Part shown: piece by piece, positions 6,022 through 6,031 of the stretch
Layout of the letters: every line of letters starts with the position of its first letter
Numbering within the stretch: position 1 is the stretch's first letter
Assembly (NCBI GenBank): GCA_023443345.1
Contig: JAEZUZ010000118.1
Coordinates: 1-6,031 of the forward strand
Direction of reading: 5' to 3'
Length of the DNA: 6,031 nucleotides
Source of the DNA: Bacillota bacterium
Lineage (GTDB): Bacteria; Bacillota; Clostridia; Peptostreptococcales; Acidaminobacteraceae
The notes under the pieces: model-generated
Told to the model about the DNA's origin: nothing
The model's input: the letters and a program-made list of their open reading frames with translations, nothing else
Databases searched by the model: none
Position numbers and translations under genes: made by a program

Positions 6022-6031
6022 ACAACTAAAT

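Overview
This AT-rich window looks like chromosomal DNA from a low-GC Gram-positive bacterium (Bacillota). The evidence is strong AGGAGG-type ribosome binding sites, a short-signal lipoprotein, PRD-type PTS-coupled regulators, and coding regions rich in Asn, Lys and Ile. The genus cannot be settled from the sequence; an anaerobic Clostridia/Tissierellia-type host is only a guess.

Layout from left to right: (1) 1-593, minus strand: the N-terminal part of a LevR/NtrC-like regulator, cut by the window edge. It has a winged-helix DNA-binding region and the start of an AAA+ domain with an unusual Walker A motif. (2) 594-771: a divergent intergenic region with two perfect small palindromes and a good plus-strand promoter. 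(3) 772-1410, plus strand: a secreted lipoprotein with a low-complexity linker and two PepSY-like units. (4) 1415-1450: a 36-bp perfect palindrome with A and T tracts, read as a bidirectional terminator between convergent genes. (5) 6009 down to 1456, minus strand: a tightly packed five-gene operon encoding a PRD regulator, then fructose-type PTS IIA, IIB and IIC, then a class II ketose-bisphosphate aldolase.

Working model for the operon: the PTS phosphoryl chain (EI/HPr encoded elsewhere) passes phosphate to IIA (His65 with the start chosen here), then to IIB (Cys9). The IIC membrane channel imports a ketose or polyol and releases it phosphorylated. The aldolase would cleave the product, or a derivative of it, into trioses. 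The first gene is a MtlR/LicR-like regulator with two PRDs plus IIB-like and IIA-like domains, so it can sense the phosphorylation state of the same transport chain. Genes overlap by 8 nt or are separated by 1 to 12 nt, so they are probably co-transcribed and partly translationally coupled. The operon promoter lies upstream of the regulator, beyond the right edge.

No sugar-phosphate kinase is visible between transporter and aldolase, so the substrate is unresolved. I see no CRISPR array, insertion sequence, tRNA or rRNA. I see no convincing new type of system; the points worth checking are residue-level oddities in the two regulators, the missing kinase, and the palindromes in the divergent promoter region.
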